Shown: positions 11,699-23,088 of the stretch, piece after piece
How the letters are laid out: each line of letters starts with the position of its first letter
Numbering within the stretch: the stretch's first letter is position 1
Source of the DNA: an uncultured Cycloclasticus sp.
GTDB taxonomy: Bacteria; Pseudomonadota; Gammaproteobacteria; Methylococcales; Cycloclasticaceae
Assembly: GCA_913060865.1 (NCBI GenBank)
Contig: CAJXTU010000004.1
Span: forward strand, 92,514 to 156,513
Reading direction: 5' to 3'
DNA length: 64,000 nucleotides
Position numbers and translations under genes: made by a program
The notes under the pieces: generated by a model
Told to the model about the DNA's origin: nothing
Databases searched by the model: none
The model's input: the letters and a program-made list of their open reading frames with translations, nothing else

Positions 11699-12207
11699 AC
11701 AGCCTTTAAAAGACCTCTACAATGCCGACAAAAATAGTTTGTTTTACCTTGAACCACTTTGTTATGCCGACGAATACCCAGCTCGTGTACCTGACAGTCA
11801 CATTGGTACGCAATGGTTGAATACCGACGCTTCGGAATATCTGTTAAATCATACCGAGCAACTCGGCTGGCATTTGCCCCAAACCCCTGCATAATGGATT
11901 GCCACTCAAGCCCATGCGGGCGGACTTTTTTTGCTCCAAATTGCATATCAACAATATAATGCGCCACTTCATGTGGCACAGTCTCTTGAATATTTTCTTC
12001 GAAATATTTATTAAAAATCAATTCGTTATAGCGAATAATTTTTTTATGCTGCGACACCTTGTACATGCCAATTGTGTGCCCTGTCAAATCAAAACTAACG
12101 GGGATTATTGGAATATTTGTTTGATATAAAGAATTAGCTAGCGCTACATAGCGTGCCGTTTCTTCAATAATTTGATTTTTTTGTGTCTCCGTTAAGGCAG
12201 AATTCAT
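11695..12207 (-). CDS. sprT: SprT-like metalloprotease family protein
   Basis: VPHEVAHYIVD HExxH-type motif, C-terminal zinc ribbon. Confidence 0.88.
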   Translation of the reverse strand: MNSALTETQKNQIIEETARYVALANSLYQTNIPIIPVSFDLTGHTIGMYKVSQHKKIIRYNELIFNKYFEENIQETVPHEVAHYIVDMQFGAKKVRPHGLEWQSIMQGFGANASRVARYDLTDIPKRRYSTIAYQCDCQVHELGIRRHNKVVQGKTNYFCRHCRGLLKAV

Positions 12208-12998
12208 TCGAATAGATTAAGGTTACCTATTAACGACCGAACCTCCTGCCTAGCTGCCACATGAGACATACTGTTAACCTTCTCAAGATCCAAAATAGTT
12301 AAACCACTTGGGAATAGTTCTTTATAAATAACACGCTCATATAAGCCGGGTACATAACGGAACATAATTCGTTTTTGCAACGAATCTAAAGCATCATGCA
12401 CACGTTTATTGTTTCGTGAATCCAGCGAGGCTAAACGAGTCCGCACGACTACCCAATCCATTGGCGGCTTACCACTCGCTGAGCGATACTTTCGGCTATC
12501 CCAGACCATCTCTGTGTAAAAGCTCAGCTTTTTAACCTGAAAATTTGTCGGTGATACTTCGCCCAATAAATCCAAATCAACAAAGCTATCATTTAAGGGT
12601 GTGACTAACGTATCTGCAAGAGCATGGGCCAAACGCGACAAATACGTATCATTACCTGGGCAATCAATCACAATAAAATCTACGTCTTTTTTGAAGGCAT
12701 CTAACCCTTTTTGAAAGTTTTGTTGGTCTTCTATTTCCCGGTCCTTAATAAGGCTAGCTGTCGATTGTGCAATCACCTTAAACTCAGGCATAGCAACCTT
12801 AGCGCCACCATTTGCCATAAATGTTTGTCGATTTTGCACATACCTAGCAACACTTTTTTGCCTTGCGTCTAAGTCAATCACGGCTACTTTCTTACCCTTA
12901 TCCAGTAGGCCGACAATAATATGCATAGCCAGTGTGGATTTCCCTGTCCCACCTTTTTCATTACCTAAAACAATAATGTGTGCGTCTTTTTTGTCCAT
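12204..12998 (-). CDS. ParA-superfamily ATPase, MipZ-like
   Basis: GNEKGGTGKST deviant Walker A; DLDARQKSVARYVQNR; TPLNDSFVDLDLLG; MDWVVVRTRLA..NNKRV; RVIYKELFPSGLTILDL. Confidence 0.82.
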   Translation of the reverse strand: MDKKDAHIIVLGNEKGGTGKSTLAMHIIVGLLDKGKKVAVIDLDARQKSVARYVQNRQTFMANGGAKVAMPEFKVIAQSTASLIKDREIEDQQNFQKGLDAFKKDVDFIVIDCPGNDTYLSRLAHALADTLVTPLNDSFVDLDLLGEVSPTNFQVKKLSFYTEMVWDSRKYRSASGKPPMDWVVVRTRLASLDSRNNKRVHDALDSLQKRIMFRYVPGLYERVIYKELFPSGLTILDLEKVNSMSHVAARQEVRSLIGNLNLFE

Positions 12999-13051
12999 AA
13001 AAAAACCTTAGTCGTTCATCTAAGTTAGTAACGTAAGCAAAAGAATCTTTA

Positions 13052-14251
13052 TTAAAGTGTTTCTAGATCAAACTCTACCAATGGATTGACCTCTTGATCA
13101 TAATCAACAGAGTCAAGTTCAAACCCAAACAGGTTAAGAAACTCTTTTTTATAGCTCGCGTAATCCGTTAATTCGAATAAATTCTCTGTTGTTACAGATG
13201 GCCAAATATCTACGCATTGTTGCTGAATATCATCACGCAACTCCCAATCATCAAGTCTTAAGCGATTAGCATCATCGAGGTTCTGCTCAGCCCCAGCGTT
13301 AAATAACTGCGTTCTGAACAAACGGTTTATTTGCTCGATACAACCTTCATGAATCCCAGCTTCCTTCATCACTTTAAATACCATAGAAATATACAATGGC
13401 ATCACTGGAATTGCTGAGCTAGCCTGTGTCACGACAGATTTTAATACCGCGACATTAGCACTGCCATTTGACTGGTTAAGCTTCGTATCAATTGCTTTTG
13501 CAGCGCGATCCAGATCCATTTTTGCTTTACCTAGCGCACCATCCCAGTAGATAGGCCAAGTAATTGCAGTTCCAATATAGCTATAGGCGACAGATTGACA
13601 ACCTTTCGCCAGAACACCTGCATCACTAAGCGCATCCATCCAAAGCTCCCAGTCTTCACCGCCCATCACGGTAACCGTATCCTTAACTTCCTGCTCTGTT
13701 GCTGGCTCAACTTCGGCTTCAATAATAATATCTTTATTGGTATCAATAGCAGTCGAACGATACACCTCTCCTATTGGCTTTAAGCATGAGCGAGTGAGCT
13801 GATCGGAGCCAGGCACTTTACGTACTGGTGATGCCAGTGAATAGACCACCAAGTCTATTTCACCCAAATCTTGTTTGATTAAATCAATGGCTTTTTGTTT
13901 TGCTTCATTTGAAAAGGCATCGCCATTAATATGCTTCGCGTATAAGCCCGCTTTTTTTGCTTCAGCATCAAATGCAGCCGTGTTGTACCATCCAGCAGAA
14001 CCCGGTTTTTTTTCACTGCTAGGCTTTTCAAAGAAAACACCAATTGTCGCAGCGCCCGAACCAAACGCAGCCGTAATGCGTGAAGCCAAGCCATAACCAC
14101 TAGAAGAACCAATAATAAGTACTTTTTTTGGCCCATCTTTCACTTGACCTTGCTTCTGCGTGATTTTAATTTGTTGTTTTACATTCTCAGCGCAGCCAAT
14201 AGGGTGTGCTGTTGTACAAATAAATCCACGCGTTTTTGGTTTAATGATCAT
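13052..14251 (-). CDS. fabV: Enoyl-ACP/trans-2-enoyl-CoA reductase FabV
   Basis: [21 protein letters not shown]-terminus, [34 protein letters not shown]. Confidence 0.96.
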   Translation of the reverse strand: MIIKPKTRGFICTTAHPIGCAENVKQQIKITQKQGQVKDGPKKVLIIGSSSGYGLASRITAAFGSGAATIGVFFEKPSSEKKPGSAGWYNTAAFDAEAKKAGLYAKHINGDAFSNEAKQKAIDLIKQDLGEIDLVVYSLASPVRKVPGSDQLTRSCLKPIGEVYRSTAIDTNKDIIIEAEVEPATEQEVKDTVTVMGGEDWELWMDALSDAGVLAKGCQSVAYSYIGTAITWPIYWDGALGKAKMDLDRAAKAIDTKLNQSNGSANVAVLKSVVTQASSAIPVMPLYISMVFKVMKEAGIHEGCIEQINRLFRTQLFNAGAEQNLDDANRLRLDDWELRDDIQQQCVDIWPSVTTENLFELTDYASYKKEFLNLFGFELDSVDYDQEVNPLVEFDLETL

Positions 14252-14400
14252 CGGGGTGCCTGTTAGTTAATCAAGATAGATCGTGTATTTTAAAGGGATA
14301 ACGTAATATTTTATAGCGCTCAATGAATCAATTTTTAAGCTGCCTATAGCGACTTAAGGGTCACCTAAAGAGGGCCCCCTTCTTACCATTATTTAAAAAT

Positions 14401-15336
14401 TCAAGTTAGCCTTTTCTTAAATACGTTTTTAAAAAGAGTCCAGCGGATAATAATGACCGCCAGAAAAACTAACACGCAGCCTATTAAATCATTCCCAACT
14501 AGCCTTTCCCCAAACCAAATTGCAGCTAATAGTGCCGTCCAAATTGGCTCTACAATCATAATCACCACACCATGGCTATTAGTTGAGAGGCTTTGAGCGT
14601 GCGTTTGCATAAAAAAGCGTAACGCTGTTCCAATAAATGCACTCGCTAAGACCCACGCCAGCAAATTAATTGAAAAATTGTCCGCTGCATGAGACCAACT
14701 CTCGACAACAAAAGACAACGTTCCCGATAAAACACCCACCGTCATTAGCGCAATAGCTGTTAATGGCAAGGTGGGGACTTTTTCACTAACCCCAATGATG
14801 TCATCTAGGGCCACTATTTCTCGATGGTTAGCGGCTCTAGAATTCAACACAAAAAACAGGGCAATAAACAGGGCGGACAGTATAAACAACAATTGCCCTG
14901 TCTGAATTTCAAGCTCACCTGATAATGACAAGTAACCAAGTCCTGCTAAAGCGAAGGGAATAGCATACCAAGTACTCATTGGAATTCTTTCTCCAAAAAA
15001 TATTCTCGCAATAATGGGCGAGAAAATTACGGCTGAACTGGTTATAAAGCTTGCAACACTTAGACTTACGCCGGAGTACAACCCCATAATCCAAAAACAC
15101 ATACCAATGGCAAAAATACTCCCCACCAAAATTGATTGACGGTACTGATTCCAAGTTAACGCTTGGAATTGATTAAAACCAACGGCTAATAACAACAACC
15201 CCGCTAACAAAAAACGTAAGCTGACGAACAAAAGCGGCGGCATTAATAAGACAGCTTCTTTTGAGAAAATCCAGCTAATAGCGGCTAATATTGTAACGAG
15301 TACCAACCAAATGTCGGCTTTTGTAGCATTTGACAA
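14401..15336 (-). CDS. DMT/EamA-family transporter
   Basis: Ten-TM pattern with two EamA halves; EPIWTALLAAIWFGERL. Confidence 0.85.
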   Translation of the reverse strand: MSNATKADIWLVLVTILAAISWIFSKEAVLLMPPLLFVSLRFLLAGLLLLAVGFNQFQALTWNQYRQSILVGSIFAIGMCFWIMGLYSGVSLSVASFITSSAVIFSPIIARIFFGERIPMSTWYAIPFALAGLGYLSLSGELEIQTGQLLFILSALFIALFFVLNSRAANHREIVALDDIIGVSEKVPTLPLTAIALMTVGVLSGTLSFVVESWSHAADNFSINLLAWVLASAFIGTALRFFMQTHAQSLSTNSHGVVIMIVEPIWTALLAAIWFGERLVGNDLIGCVLVFLAVIIIRWTLFKNVFKKRLT

Positions 15337-15418
15337 ACTTAATTAACCTTTTAAGATAAATTTTTTGAAGAACTAAGCAACTGAAACGTCGTTAGCAAAA
15401 ACATGTCTGAATTAACAT

Positions 15419-15922
15419 TCAACTCTCTTCTTTACTGTTCTGGCTTTTTATTTCCTCGGCAATGTCAGCAGATATTTCAACTTCAGTGGCAAGAGGAAAA
15501 TCGTCATCTGCTTGACCTTCAGCAGTTAAATCAGCTTCTTGGATGAGATCTGCCATAGGGCTATCTTTTAACGAGGCTTTTTCTAAATCAACAGTCTCAG
15601 GCTCTTCAGCAACATCTTCATCAGGCTTGTTAAGCAATGCCGACTCCTCTAAGTCTATGTGAAGCGCTTTTGCCTCTTCAGAGCATAACTCACCCGCTCC
15701 ACTCGCTATATGGCGGTAAACATCACGGTATTGATCTGTTAACCCCTTAAATAACACCGCTGTGTTAACAAAGTGATCATCAACCTGTTTACGATATTTC
15801 TCGTGCTCAGCTTCTAATTCCTTTATCTTTAAACTCTGATCACTACCTTTTTTGAACAACAACGATAAACAAAAACCAAAAATCGCACCGATGACAACAC
15901 CCAATACTAACTCTATTTCCAT
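15419..15922 (-). CDS. YhcB/ZapG-like DUF1043 protein
   Basis: Single N-terminal TM then LKIKELEAEHEKYRKQVDDHFVNTAVLFKGLTDQYRDVYRHIA. Confidence 0.85.
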   Translation of the reverse strand: MEIELVLGVVIGAIFGFCLSLLFKKGSDQSLKIKELEAEHEKYRKQVDDHFVNTAVLFKGLTDQYRDVYRHIASGAGELCSEEAKALHIDLEESALLNKPDEDVAEEPETVDLEKASLKDSPMADLIQEADLTAEGQADDDFPLATEVEISADIAEEIKSQNSKEES

Positions 15923-16459
15923 TTAACTAATCCTCTCCACGCGTTTACTAACATTACTTAAAACGGCCCTTTCCACCTCACAAATCAAAGCAAGCATTCT
16001 TGTCATAATTTCAGTTTAAGAACGTTCCACTGCTTATTCAATCACATAAAACAAGTTCAGCTATGTTGCCATAGCTCCATTAACCTGAAGTCATACAGAT
16101 AGTATTCCAGCCAAAGCCATTTATCTTATAGTACTTGTCACGAACTTTTATCTACTTGCTTGCCCACTGAATGACAAAATACATAGCCTTAACCCCTATC
16201 AACAGCAAGCAAAAAGCTAGCTCAAGCCAAATTAGGTTCTTGACGTTTTTTTACTATTATTCAAATGAGGCAATTTACAAAAAAACGAATAAATATTTAA
16301 CCGCTTTCCTTATTATTCTATCTCACTACATGTATTAGCATAGTAATAATTAAATCCTTTTCAGTTTATAACCCCCTAAACAGGATTAGCTCAACATAGT
16401 TCATTTCTGATCATTTAAAATATTTCATATGACTTTTAGCCTTTCTACTTAAATATACA

Positions 16460-18268
16460 TTGCCTAACTTACTAAAAAACAATCGTTGCCATACTAGCTA
16501 TCAATGGCAAACGCTATTAAGGATGGCCATGAGCCACAAACAGGCTCTAATTAAAGCAAATATTATTGCCATGCTAGCTGTTTTAGCGAGTGTACCCGTT
16601 CCACTTTTAATGCCACTACTGGTTGATGAGGTCCTTCTTAACCAACCAGATATCGCCATTCAAACAATCCAGAAGGTATCCCCTATAGGATGGCATGGCC
16701 CAGTCCTATACATTTTCGCCCTGCTGCTCCTGACCTTGTTATTACGCGGTATTTCTCTTATTTTTAATGTCATTCAAACGCGGTTATTTACCTTAACGGC
16801 TAAGGACATTACCTTTCAAATTCGTAGAAATTTATTACATCGCTTGCAATACATTTCCATGGCTGATTTTGAAACGGTAGGCAGTGGAACCGTCGCCAGT
16901 CATTTTATTACTGATATTGAAACCATTGACCAATTTATTGGCACCACAAGCAGTAAACTATTGGTAGCCACATTAACCGTCATTGGCACCTCTGTCGTTC
17001 TTCTATGGATGCACTGGCAGTTAGCTCTTTTTATTCTTTTCCTTAATCCCGCTGTCATCTACTTCACAACCATATTTGCTAAGCGCGTTAAACATTTAAA
17101 AGCTAACGAAAATTTAGCTTTTGAGAACTTCCAACAATCATTAACTGAAACGCTTGATGCTATTGGGGAAATCCGCGCCAATAACCGAAGTAAACATTAC
17201 ACAACGCTACTGACTGAGAAAGCCAACACTATTAAAACGCATGCCAGTAGTTACTCATGGAAAAGCGACACCGCAAACCGGTTAAGTTTTATGATTTTCT
17301 TATTCGGCTTCGATTTATTTCGTGCTATCGCTATGTTTATGGTGGTTTATTCCGACCTAAGTATTGGCCAGATGTTTGCTGTATTCGGTTACCTCTGGTT
17401 CATGATGGGCCCCGTGCAAGAAATATTGAGTGTTCAATTAACTTTTTACTCGGCAAAAGCAGCTCTTGGACGCATAAACTCGCTGATTGCGTTGAATGAT
17501 GAGCCCCGTTATCCGCATCAAGTAAACCCGTTTAAAAACAAGCCGTCTGTTTCTATTCAAATGAACAATATTCATTTTTCATACAAAGGAAAGCTAGATG
17601 TACTTAACGGCGTAACACTTGATATTAAGTCCGGAGAACAGATTGCCTTAGTGGGCGCCAGTGGTGGTGGGAAATCAACCTTAGTTCAAGCGCTACTTGG
17701 CTTATACCCTATTAGTGACGGTATGATCTATTTTGATCATATCCCTATTAATAAAATTGGCTTCGACACCGTTCGTGACAATGTATCAACGGTTCTTCAA
17801 CACCCCGTCTTATTTAATAGTTCTGTACGAGATAACTTAAATATGGGACGTGATATAGGCGATAACGAATTATGGAATGCACTAACCATTGCTCAGCTCG
17901 ACAAAACAGTTAAAGAAATGCCTAAGCAACTTGATACATTAGTAGGTCGACAAGGTGTACGTCTCTCTGGTGGGCAACGTCAAAGACTAGCAATAGCTAG
18001 AATGATCCTCAGCAAGCCTAAAGTAGTCATTCTTGATGAAGCTACGTCAGCACTTGATAGTGAAACCGAATTTCAGTTACATAAGGCAATGAGAAAGTTC
18101 CTAAAAGACCGAACCACCATTATCATCGCCCACCGATTAAGTGCCGTAAAACAAGCAAATCACGTCTATGTTTTTGAGGACGGCATGATCAGTGAGCAAG
18201 GTAACCATGACAGTTTAATTGAAAAACAAGGGCTGTACTCAAAACTCTATGGTGATAGGCAACACTGA
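16460..18268 (+). CDS. ABC exporter half-transporter (TMD-NBD fusion)
   Basis: TTG start; Walker A GASGGGKST, signature LSGGQRQRLAIARM, Walker B VVILDEATSALD. Confidence 0.92.
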   Translation: MPNLLKNNRCHTSYQWQTLLRMAMSHKQALIKANIIAMLAVLASVPVPLLMPLLVDEVLLNQPDIAIQTIQKVSPIGWHGPVLYIFALLLLTLLLRGISLIFNVIQTRLFTLTAKDITFQIRRNLLHRLQYISMADFETVGSGTVASHFITDIETIDQFIGTTSSKLLVATLTVIGTSVVLLWMHWQLALFILFLNPAVIYFTTIFAKRVKHLKANENLAFENFQQSLTETLDAIGEIRANNRSKHYTTLLTEKANTIKTHASSYSWKSDTANRLSFMIFLFGFDLFRAIAMFMVVYSDLSIGQMFAVFGYLWFMMGPVQEILSVQLTFYSAKAALGRINSLIALNDEPRYPHQVNPFKNKPSVSIQMNNIHFSYKGKLDVLNGVTLDIKSGEQIALVGASGGGKSTLVQALLGLYPISDGMIYFDHIPINKIGFDTVRDNVSTVLQHPVLFNSSVRDNLNMGRDIGDNELWNALTIAQLDKTVKEMPKQLDTLVGRQGVRLSGGQRQRLAIARMILSKPKVVILDEATSALDSETEFQLHKAMRKFLKDRTTIIIAHRLSAVKQANHVYVFEDGMISEQGNHDSLIEKQGLYSKLYGDRQH

Positions 18269-18360
18269 AATCGCGTCGTTTTATCACTATTTTTCACAAC
18301 TATTGAGCTAATATTTTGTTTAGCTTTTAAAGTTAAATATAACCAGCCTTTGCTGATTGG

Positions 18361-18534
18361 CTAATCATAAAATTCATCTAAAAGCCGGTCTAGTTTTCTT
18401 TGTTCCATTAACGCTTCTAATTTACGACGTGCTTCGTATTTATTTTCTGCTGCTGTAGGACTCCGACTAACAACTTCTTCATTTAATCCAATGTTTTCAA
18501 AATCATCGTCAAATGTTTCTACATCTTTTCCCAT
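18361..18534 (-). CDS. PA3496-family small protein (57 aa; not in supplied ORF track)
   Basis: Own translation: MGKDVETFDDDFENIGLNEEVVSRSPTAAENKYEARRKLEALMEQRKLDRLLDEFYD*; family by recall. Confidence 0.7.
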   Translation of the reverse strand: MGKDVETFDDDFENIGLNEEVVSRSPTAAENKYEARRKLEALMEQRKLDRLLDEFYD

Positions 18535-18546
18535 TACATTACCCTC

Positions 18547-19734
18547 TCATGAGCTATGTGTAATAAATATCGTATTTAAGCCGACTGAAGGCCCATTGAT
18601 AACGACAATTTCTGCTGTCTCTAGCGAGTTAAACCGTGTGGATGATGCTGATGTATAAGCGCCCATTTGCTTACCAATAACAAGATCACCTATCCTTAAG
18701 GGCGGCAAATTAACTTGTTCGGCAATCACATCAATGCTGTCACAAGTAGGACCCGCGAGCGTCGCTATGCTAGAACACTCGCCATCACTGAAAACAGTCA
18801 ACGGATACGTAGCATGATCGTAAATTTGCCCAGAGTATGAATTATAGACGCCGTCATCAAGGTAATACCATGTGCCGTCCGACCTTTCTGCCTTACCAAT
18901 AACACGGGAAACAGACTCCATCACAGGCGCTGACAAAAATCGCCCCGGCTCTGCAATCACATTAATATGCGCTGGCAACGTCGCTAATGCCTCGTTAATT
19001 GGATAACAAAACTGATTGATGTCTTGAGTCGAGTGCGTGTAACTCACTGGAAAACCGCCACCGATATCCAAAATAGGTAGCAACTTACCCAATTCCGCTT
19101 CAGCTTGCTCAATAATAGCGGCACATTGCCGTATTGCATGAACGTGATTGCTCGAGTCAGTACACTGGGAACCGGCATGAAAAGATAAGCCTTTAACATG
19201 TATACCCAACGCTTTGGCTTTTCTTAATAACAGCAAAACATCCGAAGGTTGGCAACCAAATTTTCGGGACAAATCAATGTTTGTTTTAGCATTAGGAAAG
19301 CTAACGCGAATTAAAAGTGCGACTCGATGTCGATACGCAACAAATTTTTCAAGCTCCCAAATATTATCAACAACAAATGTCGTACAGCCGTAACTCAGGG
19401 CATCTCGTATATCATCATCGCGTTTGATGGGATGCGTGTGAATGGTATTTCGTGCCTGTGCACGCTCTAATCTTAACAGGTCTATTTCACCTTTTGAGGC
19501 AATATCAAAACCTACATTAAATTGTAATAAAGTCCTGATCATCGCCGGATGCGGCAACGCTTTTATGGCATAAAAGAATTCAATATTTGGTAGCGCATCG
19601 CTCAGCGCATTAAACTGCTCCGCCACTTTATTGCAATCTAAAATCAATAAGGGACTACCATATTCTGCAACAAAGTTAGCGTAAGGTTCCGCTTCTTGGT
19701 TTTTTAAGACCTGAATTCTTTCGAAATTGCTCAT
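18547..19734 (-). CDS. Fold-type III PLP decarboxylase (ornithine/lysine decarboxylase type)
   Basis: [51 protein letters not shown]; adjacent to speE/speD. Confidence 0.88.
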   Translation of the reverse strand: MSNFERIQVLKNQEAEPYANFVAEYGSPLLILDCNKVAEQFNALSDALPNIEFFYAIKALPHPAMIRTLLQFNVGFDIASKGEIDLLRLERAQARNTIHTHPIKRDDDIRDALSYGCTTFVVDNIWELEKFVAYRHRVALLIRVSFPNAKTNIDLSRKFGCQPSDVLLLLRKAKALGIHVKGLSFHAGSQCTDSSNHVHAIRQCAAIIEQAEAELGKLLPILDIGGGFPVSYTHSTQDINQFCYPINEALATLPAHINVIAEPGRFLSAPVMESVSRVIGKAERSDGTWYYLDDGVYNSYSGQIYDHATYPLTVFSDGECSSIATLAGPTCDSIDVIAEQVNLPPLRIGDLVIGKQMGAYTSASSTRFNSLETAEIVVINGPSVGLNTIFITHSS

Positions 19735-20594
19735 TGATCTAAACCAGACTCTAGTTCATCAATCACGTATTGCGGTAAGGCAAAAGATGCTTGATGAATA
19801 GCTGGGCTGTAGTAACGACAAGGTATTGCTGATTGTTTGAAACGTTCCACTAGATCGCCGGTTGAAAAAGTCCTTAAAACGTCATTATTACTCGCCCATG
19901 CAAACGTCATCACACCACCTACGTATGTAGGTACGGCCGCACAATAAAATGTTTGATCGGTAAAGTAGGGTTGCATACGTTGAGCCGTTGTAAACACTTC
20001 ATCGATTTGCATAAAGGCGACGCCGTTTTGAGCCACCATCACACCACCTTCGCGGAGCCTTGCTTTACAATGTTGATAATAATCAGACGTAAACAAGACA
20101 TCGCCAGGGCCAATAGGGTCTGTGCTGTCTGTAATAATGACGTCAAATTGTTCGTCGCTCTGCCGAACATAATTTGCACCATCATCAATGACGATATTAA
20201 CCCGTGGATCATCGTATGCACCTGCACTGTGGTTGGGTAAATATTTTTTACACATCTCCACAACTTGAAGGTCAATTTCTACCTGAGTGATGTGCTCGAC
20301 CGAGCCGTGTTTACAAACTTCTCTAAGAATACCTCCGTCACCACCGCCGATAATCAACACGCGCTTGGCGTTACCGTGAGCCAATAAAGGAACGTGGGTC
20401 ATCATTTCGTGATAGATGAACTCATCACCTTCGGTCGTTTGCACAATTCCATCTAAAGCCATCACACGACCAAATTTAGCATTTTCAAAGATAATCAAGT
20501 GCTGGTGATCCGTTTTCTGCTCGAAATAAACTTTGTCTACCGTAAATTCTTGGCTGTATGCGTCGTATAAGGTTTCATTAAAGGCGCTTTTCAT
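19731..20594 (-). CDS. speE: Spermidine synthase
   Basis: [29 protein letters not shown]. Confidence 0.95.
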   Translation of the reverse strand: MKSAFNETLYDAYSQEFTVDKVYFEQKTDHQHLIIFENAKFGRVMALDGIVQTTEGDEFIYHEMMTHVPLLAHGNAKRVLIIGGGDGGILREVCKHGSVEHITQVEIDLQVVEMCKKYLPNHSAGAYDDPRVNIVIDDGANYVRQSDEQFDVIITDSTDPIGPGDVLFTSDYYQHCKARLREGGVMVAQNGVAFMQIDEVFTTAQRMQPYFTDQTFYCAAVPTYVGGVMTFAWASNNDVLRTFSTGDLVERFKQSAIPCRYYSPAIHQASFALPQYVIDELESGLDQ

Positions 20595-21079
20595 GCGACC
20601 TGCCCACGCAACTCTTCAACAACTTCGAGACGTTTAGGAAAGAAGGCACGCTTTAAAACGGGTATGGCATTTTCCGGCTCAGCATCACCGCACATAAATA
20701 CATCAAACGCCGCATAATCTCGCTCAGGCCAAGTATGCACACTGATATGTGATTCAGCCAGAACAGCTACGCCTGAAATACCGCCGCTGGGCGTGAAGTG
20801 ATGTAAATGGATGTGTAAGAGTGTTGCGCCACATTTTGAAACAATCTCACGCATGGTTTTCTCCATTCGTGACAGATCATCTAAAAACGTTGCGCCGTGT
20901 AAATCTAATAATAAGTGAGTCCCAGCAAATTCAACGCCATTGCGTTGAATAAAATGATCCTTGAGTAGGCTTTCACCGAGTTGCTCTATTGGGGCCGAAG
21001 GCATTGAATCTTGTTGCCAACGGCCATTTTCCACGGTGGGATCTTCCAATCCCACCTCAAAAGCGGCAGATAATTGCAT
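20591..21079 (-). CDS. speD: S-adenosylmethionine decarboxylase proenzyme
   Basis: [25 protein letters not shown] self-cleavage region. Confidence 0.94.
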   Translation of the reverse strand: MQLSAAFEVGLEDPTVENGRWQQDSMPSAPIEQLGESLLKDHFIQRNGVEFAGTHLLLDLHGATFLDDLSRMEKTMREIVSKCGATLLHIHLHHFTPSGGISGVAVLAESHISVHTWPERDYAAFDVFMCGDAEPENAIPVLKRAFFPKRLEVVEELRGQVA

Positions 21080-21280
21080 GTGTGTTCCTCGTCTAAAACA
21101 GGGCTAGTGTTATCGCTGTTTCTAAACTTAGAAATTCACAATAACGCTATTTCTCTGAAAACATAAAAAATATCGAATTACAAATAGTTATATCGCGAGA
21201 TTTTATTCCCAATTTTTTAAAAGACAAGTTATTTTTTACGCTAAACACATAAAAATATCACTTAATAAATACAAAATACC

Positions 21281-21565
21281 TTACGGTTTAATCCAACCTT
21301 GTAGTGCAGCAATAATGCCTTCTGCCTGCGCAGCACTTGAAATATTGAATTTTGATTTTTGCTGATATTCACCATTACGTTTTTGATAACGACGGATGGT
21401 ATATTTATCTGGCCCGTATTCTTCTTTTGTGCGATTCCAGTCTTGATGTTTGTAAATGACCGTCGCCCAAGCACCCTTTGAAAGAACTACTTTATCTAAC
21501 TCTTTTACGGTTTCAATACCGCCGTCTGTATAACTAACCGTTAACTCTTCTACTGTTTCAGCCAT
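21281..21565 (-). CDS. Conserved hypothetical protein
   Basis: 94 aa intact ORF with good coding context; no confident family. Confidence 0.6.
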   Translation of the reverse strand: MAETVEELTVSYTDGGIETVKELDKVVLSKGAWATVIYKHQDWNRTKEEYGPDKYTIRRYQKRNGEYQQKSKFNISSAAQAEGIIAALQGWIKP

Positions 21566-21642
21566 GTTCTTTCCTAATTAAAAGGTTTAATTGTCAATAA
21601 ATTGGGCGCATTCTACCAATAACCTTAGCTTTATTAATAGCG

Positions 21643-23085
21643 TCACTCGCCTAAACTTTCAGCAACTTGTTCACCATAGCTCACTAAATCTTCCAGCAAT
21701 GTTTGCTGCTTGTCACTCCAAGTCTCTTCAGCAATAAGCTCATCCAAGCGCTGAAAGTAATTTAGTAACGTTAATCGACCGTCATTTTTTTCTTTAGTAA
21801 GGCACTCATAACGATACTTTTGCCTTCGGTTTTCTTCTTCAACTGTGAGTGTTTCTGGGTAATTCCTAGCTCTATAACGAAAAAGCATTTCCGCTAAGCG
21901 GTCATCCTCAAACGGTAAATCCAGTGTCGCTAGCTCACCTTTTGGGCATTCTCTTATGCGCGTCATATTTCTCGCATCTAACTGGCTAAAAAAACCGCCA
22001 CCATATAGCATTAGATCGGGGTCAGTTGCAGCTTCAAACTCATTGATTGAAAAAACTTCGGAGATTTTGTCAGTAATTTTTGCTTGCAAAACTACCTGAC
22101 GGTTTATTTCACACTGCGACAGGTCAATGCCTAACTTTTCTTTAATACCCTCGTTTAACGTACCTACTGGCGCTAACATAGGTGATTTATTCAAGTGTAC
22201 CGCTTTTAATGGAATACGTTGCTCACCATCATTCAAGTCGGCCGTCGCCGTGTAGAGACGTTTATAAATTTCATTAGCCGTTAAGTTAATTAAATCGTTA
22301 GGATCCGCTGTTAAATCAACAACGATAATAGCGTTTTTATTGATGGGGTGTTGGACTAGCGGACACACAATACCAAGGCAGTCTTGACTCGCAGGGTATT
22401 TACTCGAAATATGTACCACCGTTGCCTGTTTATTAACATCTAACAGGTCAGCGGCTTTTTTCTTATCGCGCAACCCAAAGCCCCAAGTAAAAAGCTTAGG
22501 CTGTTTCTGCTTAATAAGCTTTGCCAGGGCAATAGTTGCGTATACATCTGATAGTGCATCGTGCGCAGATTCATGGGATATCCCATTTGCCTTTGTTAGT
22601 TCTTCTAGCTTAAAACTGGGAAGATTACCTTCACGAACTGGCCACTTGATCCCTTCCGGCCGCAAAGCATGAGTCATTCGGACGACATCAATTAAGTCCC
22701 AACGAGAGTTACCCGATTTCCACTCACGTGCATACGGGTCAAAAAAGTTTCTATATAACAGATTACGCGTAAATTCATCATCAAAGCGTATGCTGTTGTA
22801 TCCAACAACGCACGTTTGCGGCACACTAAATTGCTGGTGAACTCGGGTAATAAAGTCAGACTCTAGCAAGCCCTTTTCGTTTGCAACTTGAGGAGATATT
22901 CCAGTCACTAAACACGCTTCAGGGTGAGGCAAGATATCATCATGCAATTTGCAGTAGAAAACATCCGGTTCTGCTACCTGATTAAAGCTTAAGTCCGTAC
23001 GTATACCCGCAAATTGAACAACACGATCTCTAGATGGGTCTATCCCCGTCGTTTCGTAATCGTACCAATAGTATGTTTCAGACAA
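21643..23085 (-). CDS. sbcB: Exodeoxyribonuclease I
   Basis: YYWYDYETTGIDPSRDRVVQFAGIRTD, VGYNSIRFDDEFTR. Confidence 0.95.
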   Translation of the reverse strand: MSETYYWYDYETTGIDPSRDRVVQFAGIRTDLSFNQVAEPDVFYCKLHDDILPHPEACLVTGISPQVANEKGLLESDFITRVHQQFSVPQTCVVGYNSIRFDDEFTRNLLYRNFFDPYAREWKSGNSRWDLIDVVRMTHALRPEGIKWPVREGNLPSFKLEELTKANGISHESAHDALSDVYATIALAKLIKQKQPKLFTWGFGLRDKKKAADLLDVNKQATVVHISSKYPASQDCLGIVCPLVQHPINKNAIIVVDLTADPNDLINLTANEIYKRLYTATADLNDGEQRIPLKAVHLNKSPMLAPVGTLNEGIKEKLGIDLSQCEINRQVVLQAKITDKISEVFSINEFEAATDPDLMLYGGGFFSQLDARNMTRIRECPKGELATLDLPFEDDRLAEMLFRYRARNYPETLTVEEENRRQKYRYECLTKEKNDGRLTLLNYFQRLDELIAEETWSDKQQTLLEDLVSYGEQVAESLGE

Positions 23086-23088
23086 AAC

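Noticed and set aside
15940-16459. 520-bp gap before the ABC exporter, checked for relic genes or RNA
   Set aside because: AT-rich with no convincing ORF, tRNA or hairpin; not reported as a feature.
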